Source: Clostridia bacterium (GTDB taxonomy: Bacteria > Bacillota > Clostridia > Oscillospirales > Acutalibacteraceae). Taken from it: a stretch of 64,000 nucleotides of DNA. A program made the position numbers and the translations under genes. Below, piece after piece: positions 33,623 through 45,800 of this stretch. Location of the stretch: NCBI GenBank assembly GCA_900767025.1, contig CAAFXS010000043.1, forward strand, positions 1-64,000, read 5' to 3'. Below the pieces are notes generated by a model, which was not told the DNA's origin, made no database searches, and was given only the letters and a program-made list of their open reading frames with translations. How positions within the stretch are numbered: position 1 is the stretch's first letter; every line of letters starts with the position of its first letter.

Positions 33623-34831
33623 TTAGTCCTCAAGAAAATGCTTCATAATGCTCGGACCGAAATCAATGTAATTTCCCGTTGCCTTTGCCGTTTCCTCGTT
33701 AATAGTATCAACGCCCTGAATTTCTTTATTCCTGTGATAAATAAGGTAAGGAACAGGGTCGCTTGCATGGGTACGGGTAACAATAGGCGTTGGGTGGTCC
33801 GGCAAAATCATAATCTTGTAATCATCATATTTTTCAAGTCCCTTAAACAAAATGGGAAGAACCCTCTCGTCAATAAGCTCAATGGCTCTTACCTTGTTTT
33901 CAGGCTCGTTTCTGTGGCCGCACTCGTCGGGAGCTTCAAAATGGATATAAACCAAATCGTTGCGTTCAAGCAGTTCAATTGCGGCGTTTGCCTTGCCCTC
34001 AAAGTTGGTGTCAATGTAGCCTGTTGCGCCCTGAACCTCGGCAACCTCCATTTTTGCACAGCCGCCGATGCCTTTGATAAGGTCAACGGCAGATACTACC
34101 GCACCCTTGATGCCGTAAATTTCCTCAAAGGGTGAAAGAGCAGGGCGTTTGCCCTCGCCCCAGAGCCAAATTGAATTTGCAGGTCTTTTGCCTGCTTTTT
34201 TCCTTGCGATATTAACAGGGTGGTCCTTCAGCAAATCGTAGGATTTTTTCATCAGCTCAATAAGCGGCTTGGCATTTTCGGCAGTTGAAAGATACTCGGT
34301 AATAACCTTGCCTGTAATATCGTGGGGCGGAGTCATTTTGCCCAAATCCGTTGTGCCGTTATCCCAGATAAGACAGTGGCGGTAGGACACACCAGGGTAG
34401 AACTTGAACTTCTCTGTTCCCAGCTTTTCGTCAATGTATTTTATGAGGATTTCCGCCTCTTCTGTGGAAATATCGTCGGCGCAGTAGTCCTCAATAGTCT
34501 TTTCCTCATAGGGCAAATCATCCTCGGAAAGAGTAACAAGATTAGTCCGAAGGGAAACATCGGTGGGCTTCATATCAATGCCGATGGACGCCGCCTCAAG
34601 AGGACTCCTGCCGGTGTAGTATTTCATAGGATCAAAGCCCATAACACTCATATTTGCCACATCACTGCCGGGCTTTAAGCCCTCTGCAACGGTTCTGATT
34701 AAACCAACCTCTGCTTTTGATGCAAGCATATCCATATTAGGCTTTTTTGCACACATCATGGGTGTTTTGCCGTCAAGGGCAGGTACGGGATAATCAGCCA
34801 TACCGTCATATAACACAACAACATATTTCAT
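33623..34831 (-). CDS. apgM: 2,3-bisphosphoglycerate-independent phosphoglycerate mutase (ApgM-type)
   Basis: A 402-residue alkaline-phosphatase-superfamily enzyme. It interconverts 3- and 2-phosphoglycerate. The archaeal/ApgM layout is visible: N-terminal metal site YVVLYDGMADYPV, the GKTPMMCAKKPNMDMLA start, SVMGFDP (nucleophile Ser), MAKK-type lysines, and the C-terminal metal motifs VYIHFEAPDECGHRNE and ILPDHPTPI. It lies 15 bp after purL. Some ApgM-like proteins are involved in homoserine kinase activity, and metY next door would fit that reading, but sequence alone cannot separate these. Confidence 0.85.
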   Translation of the reverse strand: MKYVVVLYDGMADYPVPALDGKTPMMCAKKPNMDMLASKAEVGLIRTVAEGLKPGSDVANMSVMGFDPMKYYTGRSPLEAASIGIDMKPTDVSLRTNLVTLSEDDLPYEEKTIEDYCADDISTEEAEILIKYIDEKLGTEKFKFYPGVSYRHCLIWDNGTTDLGKMTPPHDITGKVITEYLSTAENAKPLIELMKKSYDLLKDHPVNIARKKAGKRPANSIWLWGEGKRPALSPFEEIYGIKGAVVSAVDLIKGIGGCAKMEVAEVQGATGYIDTNFEGKANAAIELLERNDLVYIHFEAPDECGHRNEPENKVRAIELIDERVLPILFKGLEKYDDYKIMILPDHPTPIVTRTHASDPVPYLIYHRNKEIQGVDTINEETAKATGNYIDFGPSIMKHFLED

Positions 34832-34846
34832 TGCAGTAATTGCTCC

Positions 34847-37800
34847 TTACTTAAAGTATTTTACGCCGCTTTCAAAGATTTGCATATCCTTTTCAAAGGG
34901 AACATTGGCGTAAAGGTCAGCACCCTTTCTTTCACAGTGACCCATTTTACCGAGAACTCTGCCGTCGGGTGAGGTGATACCCTCAACTGCACAAACCGAG
35001 CCGTTGGGGTTAAAGGGCATTTCTGCCACAGGCACACCGTCAAGGTTAACATACTGAGTAGCAACCTGACCGTTTTCAATAAGCTTTTTCATAACATCAT
35101 CGTTGGCAACAAATCTGCCTTCGCCGTGGCTGATAGGCACTGCAAAAACATCGCCTGCATTAACACTGCTGAACCAAGGTGACTTAACGCTTGTAACCCT
35201 TGTGTATGCCATTGATGAAATGTGTCTGCCGATGGTGTTAAAGGTAAGAGTGGGGTCGTCATTCTTAATTTCTCTGATTTCACCGTAGGGAACAAGACCA
35301 AGCTTGATAAGTGCCTGGAAGCCGTTGCAGATACCAAGCATAAGACCGTCACGGCAATTAAGGAGCTTTGTAACAGCCTCTTTAACTCTTGGATTTCTAA
35401 AGGTTGTGGCAATGAATTTACCTGAACCCTCAGGCTCGTCACCGCCGCTGAAGCCGCCGGGGAGCATAACAATCTGTGCACTCTCAATTTCCTTAACCAT
35501 TTTTTCAATGGTTTCGTTAATAGCAGAGCTTGAAAGGTTGTTAACTACAAGTATGGATGCCTCTGCACCTGCTTTTTCAAAGGCTCTTGCGGTGTCAATC
35601 TCGCAGTTAGTGCCCGGGAATGCAGGAATAAATACCTTTGGCTTTGCAACCTTGTTTTTAGCAACGAATATTGAACGTTCCTTGTAAAGAGGAACATCGT
35701 AAGGCATCTTTGCGGCTTTACCGCTGTCGGTGGCAAATACTTTTTCAAGCTTTGAACACCAAGCGTCTATAAGCTCGTCAACGGTTTGAACTGTGCCGTC
35801 AATAATAAATACGCCGTTTTCATTGGTTTTACCCAAAGTGATGCCGTCAAAATCGTTTTCCTCTGCAAGCTCGACAACAAAGCTTGCCTCTTTTGCGGCA
35901 AAAAGTGTTTCCTTGTCAAGACCCTGTGCAAAGGTGAAGCCGAACTTGTTGCCGAATGCCATTTTGCATACGCAGGCGGCGGCACCGCCCTCTTTAACAA
36001 CGGACGCGGCTAAAATCTTTTCGTCTCTTACACCCTTGTAAACCTTAACCATAAGCTCCATTGCCTTTTCAAAATCAGGCAGGCCTGTGCTTTCGTCAAC
36101 AGGCAGAGGTAAAAGCTTAACCTCCGAGCCTGCTCTCTTGAACTGAGCCGATACGGTTTTAGATGCCTCACTCATACCGACTGCAAAGGATACGAGAGTT
36201 GGCGGAACATCAAGGTCGTTGAAGGAACCGCTCATACTGTCCTTACCGCCGATAGACGGGCACTTGTAGCCAATCTGTGCCTTAAGCGCACCTAAAAGTG
36301 CGGCGGCAGGCTTGCCCCAGCGAGTGGGGACATCATTAAGCCTTTCAAAATATTCCTGGAAGGTCAGCCTTGCCTGTGACGGGTCACAGCCAACAGCCGC
36401 AAGCTTTGCAAGTGATTCGCTGACTGCAAATGCGGCACTGTGGAAGGGTGACCAGCGTGAAACACCGGGAATAAAGCCGTATGCCATAACGGTAGCGGTG
36501 TCTGTTTCGCCCTCAAGAAGCGGAATTTTTGCAACCATTGCCTCTTCGGGAGTAAGCTGATATTTGCCTGCAAAGGGCATAAGCACGGTAGCGGCACCGA
36601 TTGATGAGTCGAAACGCTCGGAAAGTCCCTTTTGTGAGCAAACCTCAAGCCTTGAAAGGTTTGATTTAAGTGCCTGTGCATTGTCAAGGTCTTCAAGACA
36701 CTCGGGAACCTTTTTTGTATAATCAAGACCTTCGTCAACGGCAGTGATTTCAGCTCTTGCGTGCTGGGTTACGCCGTTTGTGTTAAGAAAATCACGGCTG
36801 AGGTCAACGATTTTATCGCCTCTCCAGGTCATTTCAAGCCTGTTTTCGTCTGTTACAACTGCAACAGGTGTAGCCTCAAGGTTTTCCTCGTTGGCAAGAG
36901 CGATGAATTTTTCAACATCGTTTTTGTCAAGCACAACAGCCATTCTCTCCTGTGATTCGCTGATGGCAAGCTCGGTGCCGTCAAGACCGTCATATTTCTT
37001 CGGTACTTTGTCAAGGTCGATTTTAAGACCGTCGGCAAGCTCACCGATAGCAACGGAAACGCCGCCTGCGCCGAAATCGTTACAGCGCTTAATCATACGG
37101 GCAACCTCTGTTTTTCTGAACAGACGCTGAATTTTCCTTTCAGTAGGCGGATTACCCTTCTGTACCTCTGCGCCGCAGGTTTCGATGGATGATGAGTTGT
37201 GAGCCTTGGAGGAGCCTGTTGCACCGCCGCAGCCGTCACGGCCTGTCCTGCCGCCTAAAAGAACGATAATATCCTCTTTTTGCGGGCACTCGCGGATAAC
37301 ATTATCCTTTGGTGACGCACCGATAACTGCGCCGATTTCCATTCTTTTTGCAACATAGCCCTCATCGTAAAGCTCTGTTACCTGACCTGTTGCAAGGCCT
37401 ATCTGGTTGCCGTAGCTTGAATATCCTGCGGCGGCACCAGTGGTAATTTTGCTTTGCGGCAGCTTTGCGTCAAGTGTTTCCTCAAAAGGAGTTGTGGGGT
37501 CGCCGGAGCCTGTAACACGCATTGCCTGATAAACATATGCTCTGCCTGACAGCGGGTCACGGATTGCACCGCCAAGGCAGGTTGCGGCACCGCCGAAGGG
37601 CTCAATTTCAGTTGGGTGGTTGTGGGTTTCGTTCTTAAACTGAACAAGCCACTGTTCTTCTTTTCCGTCAATTACAACGGGAACCTCAATGGAGCAGGCG
37701 TTGATTTCCTCGCTTTCGTCAAGGTTGTTGACAAAGCCTCTCTTCTTCAGCACCTTTGTGCCGATGCACGCCATATCCATAAGGCAAACGATTTTATCCC

Positions 37801-38599
37801 TGTCGCCGTAAACCTCCTTGCGGATGTCAAAGTATTCCTCAAGTGCGGTTTCAATGGCTTTGTTGTATTTGCTTTCATCTATTTTAATTTCGTCAAGCTC
37901 CGTGGCAAAGGTGGTGTGACGGCAGTGGTCGGACCAGTAGGTGTCAATAACCTTAAGCTCGGTAAGGCTTGGATTTCTGTTTTCGTCATTTTTGAAATAA
38001 TCCCTTACCCAGCACAAATCTGCAATGCTCATGGCAAAGCCCATTGACTGATGGTACTCTGCAATTTGACTGTCGTCCATATCAATAAAGCCGTCGATAC
38101 GGATAATATCTGCAGGTATGTCGCTCTTTAAATCCAGTGACTCCGGCTTGTCCATAGAAGCACAGCGGGATTCAACAGGGTTGATTATGTAAGCCTTGAT
38201 TTTTTCAAACTCCTCATCGGTGATATCGCCCTTAACGGCAATAACCTTTGCGGACAAAACATCAGGGCGCTCGCCGGCAGTTAAAAGCTGAATACACTGT
38301 GCCGCCGAGTCTGCACGCTGGTCATACTGACCCGGCAGATACTCTGTTGCAAAATATCTCCAGCCCTGCGGGATTTCAAGCTCGCTGTAAACATTGTCCA
38401 AATTCGGCTCGGACAAAATTGTTTTAACGGCGGCGTCAAACTCCTCCTCACTTAAGCCCTGGGCGTCATAGCGGTTGATAATTCTCAAATCCTCAAGAGC
38501 GGTTATTCCCACATTGTTCCTAAGGTCAGCCAAAGTCTGACCTGCCTCAATGTCGTTGCCCTTCTTTTTCTCTACAAATACTCGGTAAACCTTTGCCAT
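34847..38599 (-). CDS. purL: Phosphoribosylformylglycinamidine synthase, single chain
   Basis: Large 1250-residue FGAM synthase that converts FGAR and glutamine to FGAM with ATP, step four of purine synthesis. The N-terminal domain is followed by two AIRS-related halves, with the ATP and substrate loops TGSGDPTTPFEETLDA and LLGGRTGRDGCGGATGSS. The C-terminal class I glutamine amidotransferase has FPGTNCEIDTARAF, the nucleophile region MLGICNGFQALIKLG and HGEGRFV. Many Gram-positives use split PurLQS, so the fused form is notable but common in Clostridia. It is first of the purL-apgM-metY-csoR run. Confidence 0.97.
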   Translation of the reverse strand: MAKVYRVFVEKKKGNDIEAGQTLADLRNNVGITALEDLRIINRYDAQGLSEEEFDAAVKTILSEPNLDNVYSELEIPQGWRYFATEYLPGQYDQRADSAAQCIQLLTAGERPDVLSAKVIAVKGDITDEEFEKIKAYIINPVESRCASMDKPESLDLKSDIPADIIRIDGFIDMDDSQIAEYHQSMGFAMSIADLCWVRDYFKNDENRNPSLTELKVIDTYWSDHCRHTTFATELDEIKIDESKYNKAIETALEEYFDIRKEVYGDRDKIVCLMDMACIGTKVLKKRGFVNNLDESEEINACSIEVPVVIDGKEEQWLVQFKNETHNHPTEIEPFGGAATCLGGAIRDPLSGRAYVYQAMRVTGSGDPTTPFEETLDAKLPQSKITTGAAAGYSSYGNQIGLATGQVTELYDEGYVAKRMEIGAVIGASPKDNVIRECPQKEDIIVLLGGRTGRDGCGGATGSSKAHNSSSIETCGAEVQKGNPPTERKIQRLFRKTEVARMIKRCNDFGAGGVSVAIGELADGLKIDLDKVPKKYDGLDGTELAISESQERMAVVLDKNDVEKFIALANEENLEATPVAVVTDENRLEMTWRGDKIVDLSRDFLNTNGVTQHARAEITAVDEGLDYTKKVPECLEDLDNAQALKSNLSRLEVCSQKGLSERFDSSIGAATVLMPFAGKYQLTPEEAMVAKIPLLEGETDTATVMAYGFIPGVSRWSPFHSAAFAVSESLAKLAAVGCDPSQARLTFQEYFERLNDVPTRWGKPAAALLGALKAQIGYKCPSIGGKDSMSGSFNDLDVPPTLVSFAVGMSEASKTVSAQFKRAGSEVKLLPLPVDESTGLPDFEKAMELMVKVYKGVRDEKILAASVVKEGGAAACVCKMAFGNKFGFTFAQGLDKETLFAAKEASFVVELAEENDFDGITLGKTNENGVFIIDGTVQTVDELIDAWCSKLEKVFATDSGKAAKMPYDVPLYKERSIFVAKNKVAKPKVFIPAFPGTNCEIDTARAFEKAGAEASILVVNNLSSSAINETIEKMVKEIESAQIVMLPGGFSGGDEPEGSGKFIATTFRNPRVKEAVTKLLNCRDGLMLGICNGFQALIKLGLVPYGEIREIKNDDPTLTFNTIGRHISSMAYTRVTSVKSPWFSSVNAGDVFAVPISHGEGRFVANDDVMKKLIENGQVATQYVNLDGVPVAEMPFNPNGSVCAVEGITSPDGRVLGKMGHCERKGADLYANVPFEKDMQIFESGVKYFK

Positions 38600-38819
38600 T
38601 TGATTTCTCCTTGACTCATATTTGAATTAATTTTTTATATTCTATCATAAAAAAACCAAAATGCATATAGTAAAATTAAATTTTTTCATTATATTTTTGC
38701 TTTTTCACGCAGTTGGCAAAATTTAATAATTAATTCATACATAATCTATTCAAACTTCCCAAACATTGTGATATAATTACACTGTGGAGTGACATAGAAT
38801 TTATGGAAAGGGGTGAGAT

Positions 38820-39584
38820 GTGACGGAAAATACAGATGACGCATATGAGGTTGATTTTATGAACCTCATTGTTGACAAGGCGGATAACCTGAGAGTAATC
38901 GGCTCCGACAGCCATTTCAGCGATTTTACAGGTGTTCATCCGTCGAAAATAAAGCAGGGAAAGCTGTTTTTACACGATGTTATCAAGCCGTTTTACCGTG
39001 AAAAAATAATGAAAACGCTTTGCAAAAAGAATTCACCCTATGTGTATTTCAATGCAGAGTTTATTGACAAGGACGGCAATGATGTTTACATATACTGCAC
39101 AGGTCAAAATTTTGAAAATTCCACTTACTGCAGGCTGACGCTTGCGGATGTTTCCAGGTCACAGAAAAAGCACGAGGCACTGCGTAAGCAGGCAAAGGAT
39201 ATGGGTCATCTTTTTGACAGAATGACCTTCGGTGTGGCAATCTTTAAAGTTACAAACGATATGCATATCGAGGCGCAATATCTTAACACAGGCGCCTGCA
39301 GGCTTTTCGGAACATCAAAGGCTGCCGTTACCCGGCAGCATTACAGGCTTGACGAGCTGATTTATCCCGAGGATAAAAGCGCCGTATTTCAGGCTATCGG
39401 CAGGGCAATGGCAACAGGCGAGGCTATTGATATAAAATTCCGTTCCATTGTGCATCGGGATGAATACAAATGGTGCAAATTAAATGCCGACATTGACAGC
39501 TACGACAGTGAAAATAATCCTGTTTTCTATGCAATATTCACTGATATTAACGGTGCCGATGAGCCTGAAAAAGCAGAAAAATAA
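38820..39584 (+). CDS. Double-PAS-domain protein without output domain
   Basis: A 254-residue protein. Its N-terminal half (about 10-115) looks PAS-like: NLRVIGSDSHFSDFTGVHPSK, then FINAEF/DKDGNDVYIYCTGQNF. The second half (about 135-245) is a clearer PAS fold, with LNTGACRLFGTSKAAV, LDELIYPEDKSAVF and FYAIFTDING. No GGDEF, kinase or DNA-binding domain follows, so signalling must occur through a partner. It starts with GTG behind GGGGTGAGAT. A terminator follows and the large surface-protein operon starts downstream. Confidence 0.75.
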   Translation: MTENTDDAYEVDFMNLIVDKADNLRVIGSDSHFSDFTGVHPSKIKQGKLFLHDVIKPFYREKIMKTLCKKNSPYVYFNAEFIDKDGNDVYIYCTGQNFENSTYCRLTLADVSRSQKKHEALRKQAKDMGHLFDRMTFGVAIFKVTNDMHIEAQYLNTGACRLFGTSKAAVTRQHYRLDELIYPEDKSAVFQAIGRAMATGEAIDIKFRSIVHRDEYKWCKLNADIDSYDSENNPVFYAIFTDINGADEPEKAEK

Positions 39585-39599
39585 CATAAAAAATGCAAA

Positions 39600-39637
39600 A
39601 ATTAACAACAGAGCGAGTGTTCTGTTGTTAATTTTTT
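39600..39637 (+). terminator. Terminator after the PAS gene
   Basis: ATTAACAACAGAGC...GTTCTGTTGTTAAT forms a long hairpin followed by TTTTTTG. Confidence 0.75.
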
Positions 39638-39718
39638 GTGAATTTTTTGACAAAAAAATTGTTAATAATAGACAATTTTATTTAAAAAAGTTTGTCTATT
39701 ATCACAACATCACACCGC

Positions 39719-39747
39719 TTGAAATACTGCATAGAATGTTTTATAAT
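39719..39747 (+). promoter_or_regulatory. Promoter of the giant surface protein operon
   Basis: TTGAAA (39719-39724), 17 bases, TATAAT (39742-39747). Upstream is a perfect 11-bp inverted repeat ATAATAGACAA / TTGTCTATTAT (39665-39675 and 39692-39702) that may be an operator. Confidence 0.7.
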
Positions 39748-39816
39748 ATTATATAATAGTGTAGGTTTATACTAACAGGAAAATTTGATTAATCTAACTG
39801 TATAGGAGTTAAGACT

Positions 39817-42800
39817 ATGAAAAAGAGAATTTTCAGAAAAAGGGCAATCAGCATTTTGCTGGCAGTGCTTATGGCGTTTACGGGTATTCTGCCTGCAACA
39901 GCTGCGTTTGCCGGTGACGGCGTAGAGGGCTACTATCACCTGGAGCTTTTCTACAAGGACACCGACACTATTGTCCCCTCAACAATGCCGAACCCCAATA
40001 ACCCTGAGGAAGAAGTAAACTATATCGAGTATATGCACGAGGGTGATGAGCTTAATCTTACATACAAGCTCATTGATACCGCTATGCCCGATAACGGTTA
40101 TGTTAAGTGGTACAGTGAAACACCTGCACTGGTTGATGTAACCCAGGAAGGCGTTGTTAAGGCATTCGACTCTTCAAAGGGTGCCGCAATCCACACCTGG
40201 ATTGACAACGAGGTTAAAACCGTTCCGCTTGTAGGAAGTGCTATGGCAAAGGTCATCGAAAAGGCACTTTTCAACGAATATGTTGACCTTGAAACAATGG
40301 ATACCGAGGGTATTATCGAGCTTGTTGAAGCAGCCTTCGGTACAGGTTCTCCCCTTGATGAATATTTTGAAACCTACAAGGGCGAGCTTATTGATTCACT
40401 GCGCTACTATCTTGACAATATCAACTCAAATGTTCATTGTCAGCTTTTCAGTGAAAACGGAACACTTCTTTCCGATGACTATCTTCAGGTAAATGTGCTT
40501 AAGAGCGAGGAATGGTACGCCAACTTCCTGCCAAACGGCACACATATCACCAACAAGTCACAGATTAACACCACTGTTGCCGTAGGCTCGGAGGTTCAGC
40601 TTTATGCTCTTACCACTCCTGCAAGGCTTGAGTACGGTTGTGTTTATTCTGTTAAGAGCTCATCTGTATTTGAACAGGGCAAGGTTGTTGCAACAGTTGA
40701 CGACAGCGGTCTTGTAAAGTTCAAGAATACCGGAACCGTAACCATTATGGTTTCGCCTGACTCCGAGCAGGTTATTCAGAACATTCTTAAGCTGGTTAAC
40801 TATTTCTACGAGATTAACGGAGAAATGATTAACAGTGACCAGCTTGCAGACATTCTTATCAAATACATCGGTATTGATATGAACAGAAATGTGCTGGCGG
40901 CTCTTCTTGATACCTGCTTTGCGATTTATGAAATTTATGAGGACACAGGTGACCCTGTAAGACTTACAGCTACGGCTGTAAAGATTATTGCAAACCTTGT
41001 TCTTCAGTTTGCGTATAACGACACAATCACCTTTACGGTTGTTGAGGCTAAGCCTATTACAGACTTCCGAATTGAGGGTGTTAACCCCGATGATGAGGAG
41101 CAGATGAACACCTCTGTGCTTTCTGTTAAGGAAGGCGCACAGATTAAGCTGAGAATAACAGATGTTGTTCCCTCGGTGGGTGATGTCAGCGATATTACAT
41201 GGCGTTCATCTGACCCGGCAATTGCAAGCGTTGACCCGATTACAGGCATTGTTACCGGCCGTGATGCTGGCGGTTCACTGGGTGCACTTTCCTCCAACAC
41301 CTGCAGGATTTATGCTGTGTCCGCTGCCAATATGGTTGAGCGTTCGGTACAGATTACAATTACCGGTAAAACAGGTAAATATCTGTCAGATGTTGAAATA
41401 CTCGGAGAACAGTACCTTGAAATGGGTATGGAAACCGATTACACATATCAGATATATCCCAAGAGAGTTGCAGAAAACGATAACCTTTACATTTCCTGGG
41501 GTATACTTACAGGTGATGACGAGGACGGAAATCCCGTTTATGCCTGGGCTGATGCCGAAAACCCTGTTACAGACGGCAGAGGTCAGCTTGAGGCAAACGG
41601 CCATTACACAGTTTTAAGCGGCGGTACAACTACTATCGCACTTAATGCAAAGACAGGTTATTACCTTTCAAACGGTAATTTCTACGAGATTTCAAATATT
41701 ACAAAAACAATGGATATTACCAACGGTATCCCTGTTGATAGCATTACATTGAGTGTTGCCGGCGTTAAGGGTATCGTAAGCAGTATCGTAGGTACTGAGG
41801 TTGTTAAGATAGGTGACGAGGAATTAACATATGTTTCCGTTAAGCCCGATACTCAGTATTACGGTGCAGGTGCATCCTTAAGCGCACAGGTTTATCCGGA
41901 AAATGCATCTAACCAAACTCTTACTTGGATTGTTGACAACAGCAATTATGACCAGACTATTTCCGACGATACACACACCATTGATGTAAGGCAGCATGTT
42001 GGTCATGAAACTGCAGACGCAGTTAATGTTTATGCAGTATCTGCCGACGGTAAGGTTCGTTCAAATGTAATTACAATTTGCGTTTCCAAAAACACTGTTA
42101 CCGAAAACTACATTACCGATAAGGACAAAAATCAGATTGAGTCTATTGATGTAATCAACGGCAAGCAGGCAGATATTTATCACGATATCTCCTTTAAGAA
42201 GAATAACGACGGCACATATTCAGCCTGCTACAAATGTAACTGGTATTCAAGCGACGAGTCAATATTCTCGGTAACACCTAAGAATAATGACAACAGAGAC
42301 GCAACAATTACCGCAAACGATGTAGGCACTGCAACCCTTTACTGTATATCTGCCGACGGCGGTAAAATGGATACCATTCAGGTTACTGTTTATCCCGATA
42401 AGGAATATCTTAAAAATATTGTAGAGCTTTGCGACAAAACAAGTATCAAAAAGACAAAGGATAACGCTACTCTTTACAGGCAGTATTCAAGAAAGCTTGA
42501 CCTTGCATACACAGTTCTTTATGATGAGCCTATGGCTTCACAGACAGCCTGTGACACATATGCAGATGAGTTGCTTATTGCATTCTACAAGTTAGGCGGA
42601 TTTGTAGGTATCGCCGGTGTTGACATCAGAGCAAAGGGCGGAGATTCACTGCCAAGCGACCACATTACCGTTTCGGTAGGTTCAACATCAAACTACAAGA
42701 ATTACAGCTATGATTTTGACTATAAGATTGCACCAAAGGATGCAATGTACAGCAAAATCACCTGGACCTCATCTAACCCCAATATTTCTGTAGACGCCAA

Positions 42801-45800
42801 TGGTGTGTGCAGGCCCACAAGCAATGACCCGTGCGCAGCAATTATCACCTGTACCGTTACCGATTATATGGGAACCGAAATCAGCGATTCAGTATTCCTT
42901 TCCTTTGCAAGAACAGCCGTTACAGGCATATCCCTTAATAAGACAACTATAGAAAACGGCTTGATTAACACAACAGAAACATTAACGGCAACCGTAACAC
43001 CAAAGCCTGTTGGCGTAGTAGGCGGAGCAAGCTGTACCGATGTTTACTGGACCTCCAGTGATGAGGAAATCGCTACCGTTGACCAAAACGGTGTGGTAAC
43101 CTTCCTTGAGGGCGGCACCTGTATGATTATCGCCACAACCTATGACGGCGGCTTTGTAGCACAGTGCCTTGTTAATGTTGTTACTAACTACACAGACCTT
43201 GAGCTTCTTATCCAGCAGTATACGGACCTTCAGCTCAGCGAGGCAAACTTCTATCCTGATAGCTGGGCAGTATACACTGCGGCAATGGCAAAGGCTCAAA
43301 AAATAGTAACCGAAAGAAAGAGCTCGCAAAACGAAGTTGACGCAATGTACGCTGAGCTTAAAAATGCGTACGAATCCCTTGAAAAGTATACCTATATTAA
43401 TGCGGTAGAGCTTTATCTTGACGGTGAGCAGACAAGCGAGTTCTATCAGTATGACTTAGGCTTGCTGACAGAGGGCATCAGCTATAAGAATGCTATTCTT
43501 GACCTTAATGTAAGGCTTTATCCCAATAACGCATCTTACAAGAACGTTGTTTGGTCATCTTCAACCTCGGATATTGCCGTAACCAGCGACGGTAAGGCAT
43601 CACCAACTGCAAACAAATCCTGCTACGGCAGAATTACCTGCGTTGTTTGGGACCACTTCGGCAATTCCTTTGAGGACAGCGTTTGGGTATCCTTTGCTTA
43701 TGTTCCCGTAACCTCACTTGGTCTTTCCGAGGAAAGTATTTACGGACCGGTAGATAGTACAAGAAGACTTGTGTGCACGGTATATCCTACCGGCGATTCT
43801 CTTACACATATCGGCAAGGCAAGCATCCAGGATTATTACTGGGAGTCCGATAACGAGGAAATCGCAACTGTTGACCAGACAGGACTTGTTACCTTCAAGA
43901 AAGCAGGTGCTACTGTTGTAAGAGCAGTATCCTACGATGGCGGTATCAGTGCAGAATGTATTGTCTGCACCGAGGGTGACAGAACTGCACTGAAGAAGGC
44001 AGTTGACGCATACAAGAATGTTGACTACACAGAATATGAATACGATTACGGTATGGCATTTAAGAACGCTTATGAGGCAGCTCAGAAGGCTATGACCGAT
44101 GTCACATATTCACAGGAGCAGATTGACGAGGCAACAAACAACCTTGTTAATGCATATAACGCTCTTGAGGCTCATCCTTACATTAAATCCACAGATGTTA
44201 CAGTTGAATACACCACTTATGCAACACCTGCAGTTGGCAGTGAAAAGCAAAAGACCAGCGGAACAATCGGCTCAACCAATGCCTTGTCCGTAAATCTTTC
44301 ATCAAGCGACTATTCCAACTGGAACGATTATAACAGAGTATCACTTAATGCAGTGGCTTCACCGTCAAATGCAATGTATAAGTCTATTGCTTGGAATGTT
44401 GACAGCTCCCAGGATATGAAAACATCTGTCAGCAACAATGCTATCAGCCTTGTTCCAAAGGAAAGAAGCAGCGGTGCATGGGCAATCCTTACTGCAACAA
44501 TTACCGACCACTATGACAGAACAATCCAAAAGACTGTTTATGTTACAATGAGTGACAATGTTTGCACCGGATTTGATATCACAGATGCATCAAAGAACAT
44601 TTATGTAACAGCATCACCTACAAAGATTAACTACACTGTTTCGGGTTCACCGGAGTTCACAAATATTGTTTGGACATCGGATAACGAAAATGTTGTAAAG
44701 GTTAACGAAAACGGTGAGCTTGTTCCTGTTGAAATGGGCAGTGCAACCGTAACAGGTAAAACTGTTGACGGCGGCTTTACCGACAAGTTAGCGGTAACAG
44801 TTCAAACAGATTTCAGAACCCTTGCATCAAAGCAGTCACAGTATTACGATTTAATTCAGCAGGTTAAGGACGGATACACATATACCGAGGAAAGCCTTAA
44901 CAACCTTTCTGTAGTAGTTGCCGAAGCTCAAACAATGATTAACGACGGCAAAGCAACTCAGGCTGAGGTTGAGGATATGATTGTAAGACTCGACAATGCT
45001 TACAATGCTCTTGAGTATTACGTTGCAGTTACAAGCGTAAAGGTGGGCGCAGTTGAGGATACAAATGTTACCGTTGTTAAGGACGGATATATCCACTATA
45101 TCGGAACATTTATCAATAACACTCAGGTACTTCTTAAGCCTGTATTCAATGATGAAAATGCAGTTTATACCGAACTGACCTGGACATCATCTAACCCGAA
45201 TATTACTGTTGACGAAAACGGTATACTCATTAATAATTCTGCAAGTGCAGGCGTAACAGAGGTTACCTGCACAGTTTCAAATGTATTCGGTGCAACATTT
45301 ACTGCCAGCGCTTATGTATCATTTGCAAGAAATGCGGTAACAGGCATCAGCTTTGCCGATGAAATGGTATTCGGCGCACCGGCACAGACCTTAACCCTTA
45401 CACCGAATATTACTAATGCGGCAAATGCAACAACATCATATGTTAAGGAGTGCACTTACACCACCAGCGATCCGTCGGTTGCAACTGTTGATGACAACGG
45501 TGTGGTAACATTCCTTACACAGGGCACAGCAACTATCACCGCAACAACAAAGGACGGCGGTTATTCGGCAACAATTCAGGCTGTTACCACTTGGGATACA
45601 ACCGCACTGAAGGCCGCTATTGACGAGGCAGAGCAGATTAACTATACCGATTATGCTTACGATTACGGTACAGCCTTTAATGAGGCACTTGTAAAAGCAA
45701 AAGAGGTTTATCAAAATGTTTATGCCTCACAGGCAGAAATTGACAGTGCCTGCGTTGCTTTGACCGAGGCAATGAATGCACTTAACGGACACGAGTTTGT

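Noticed and set aside
34861..37130. Several open frames on both strands within purL
   Set aside because: All are within the well-conserved PurL coding region and lack their own start signals.
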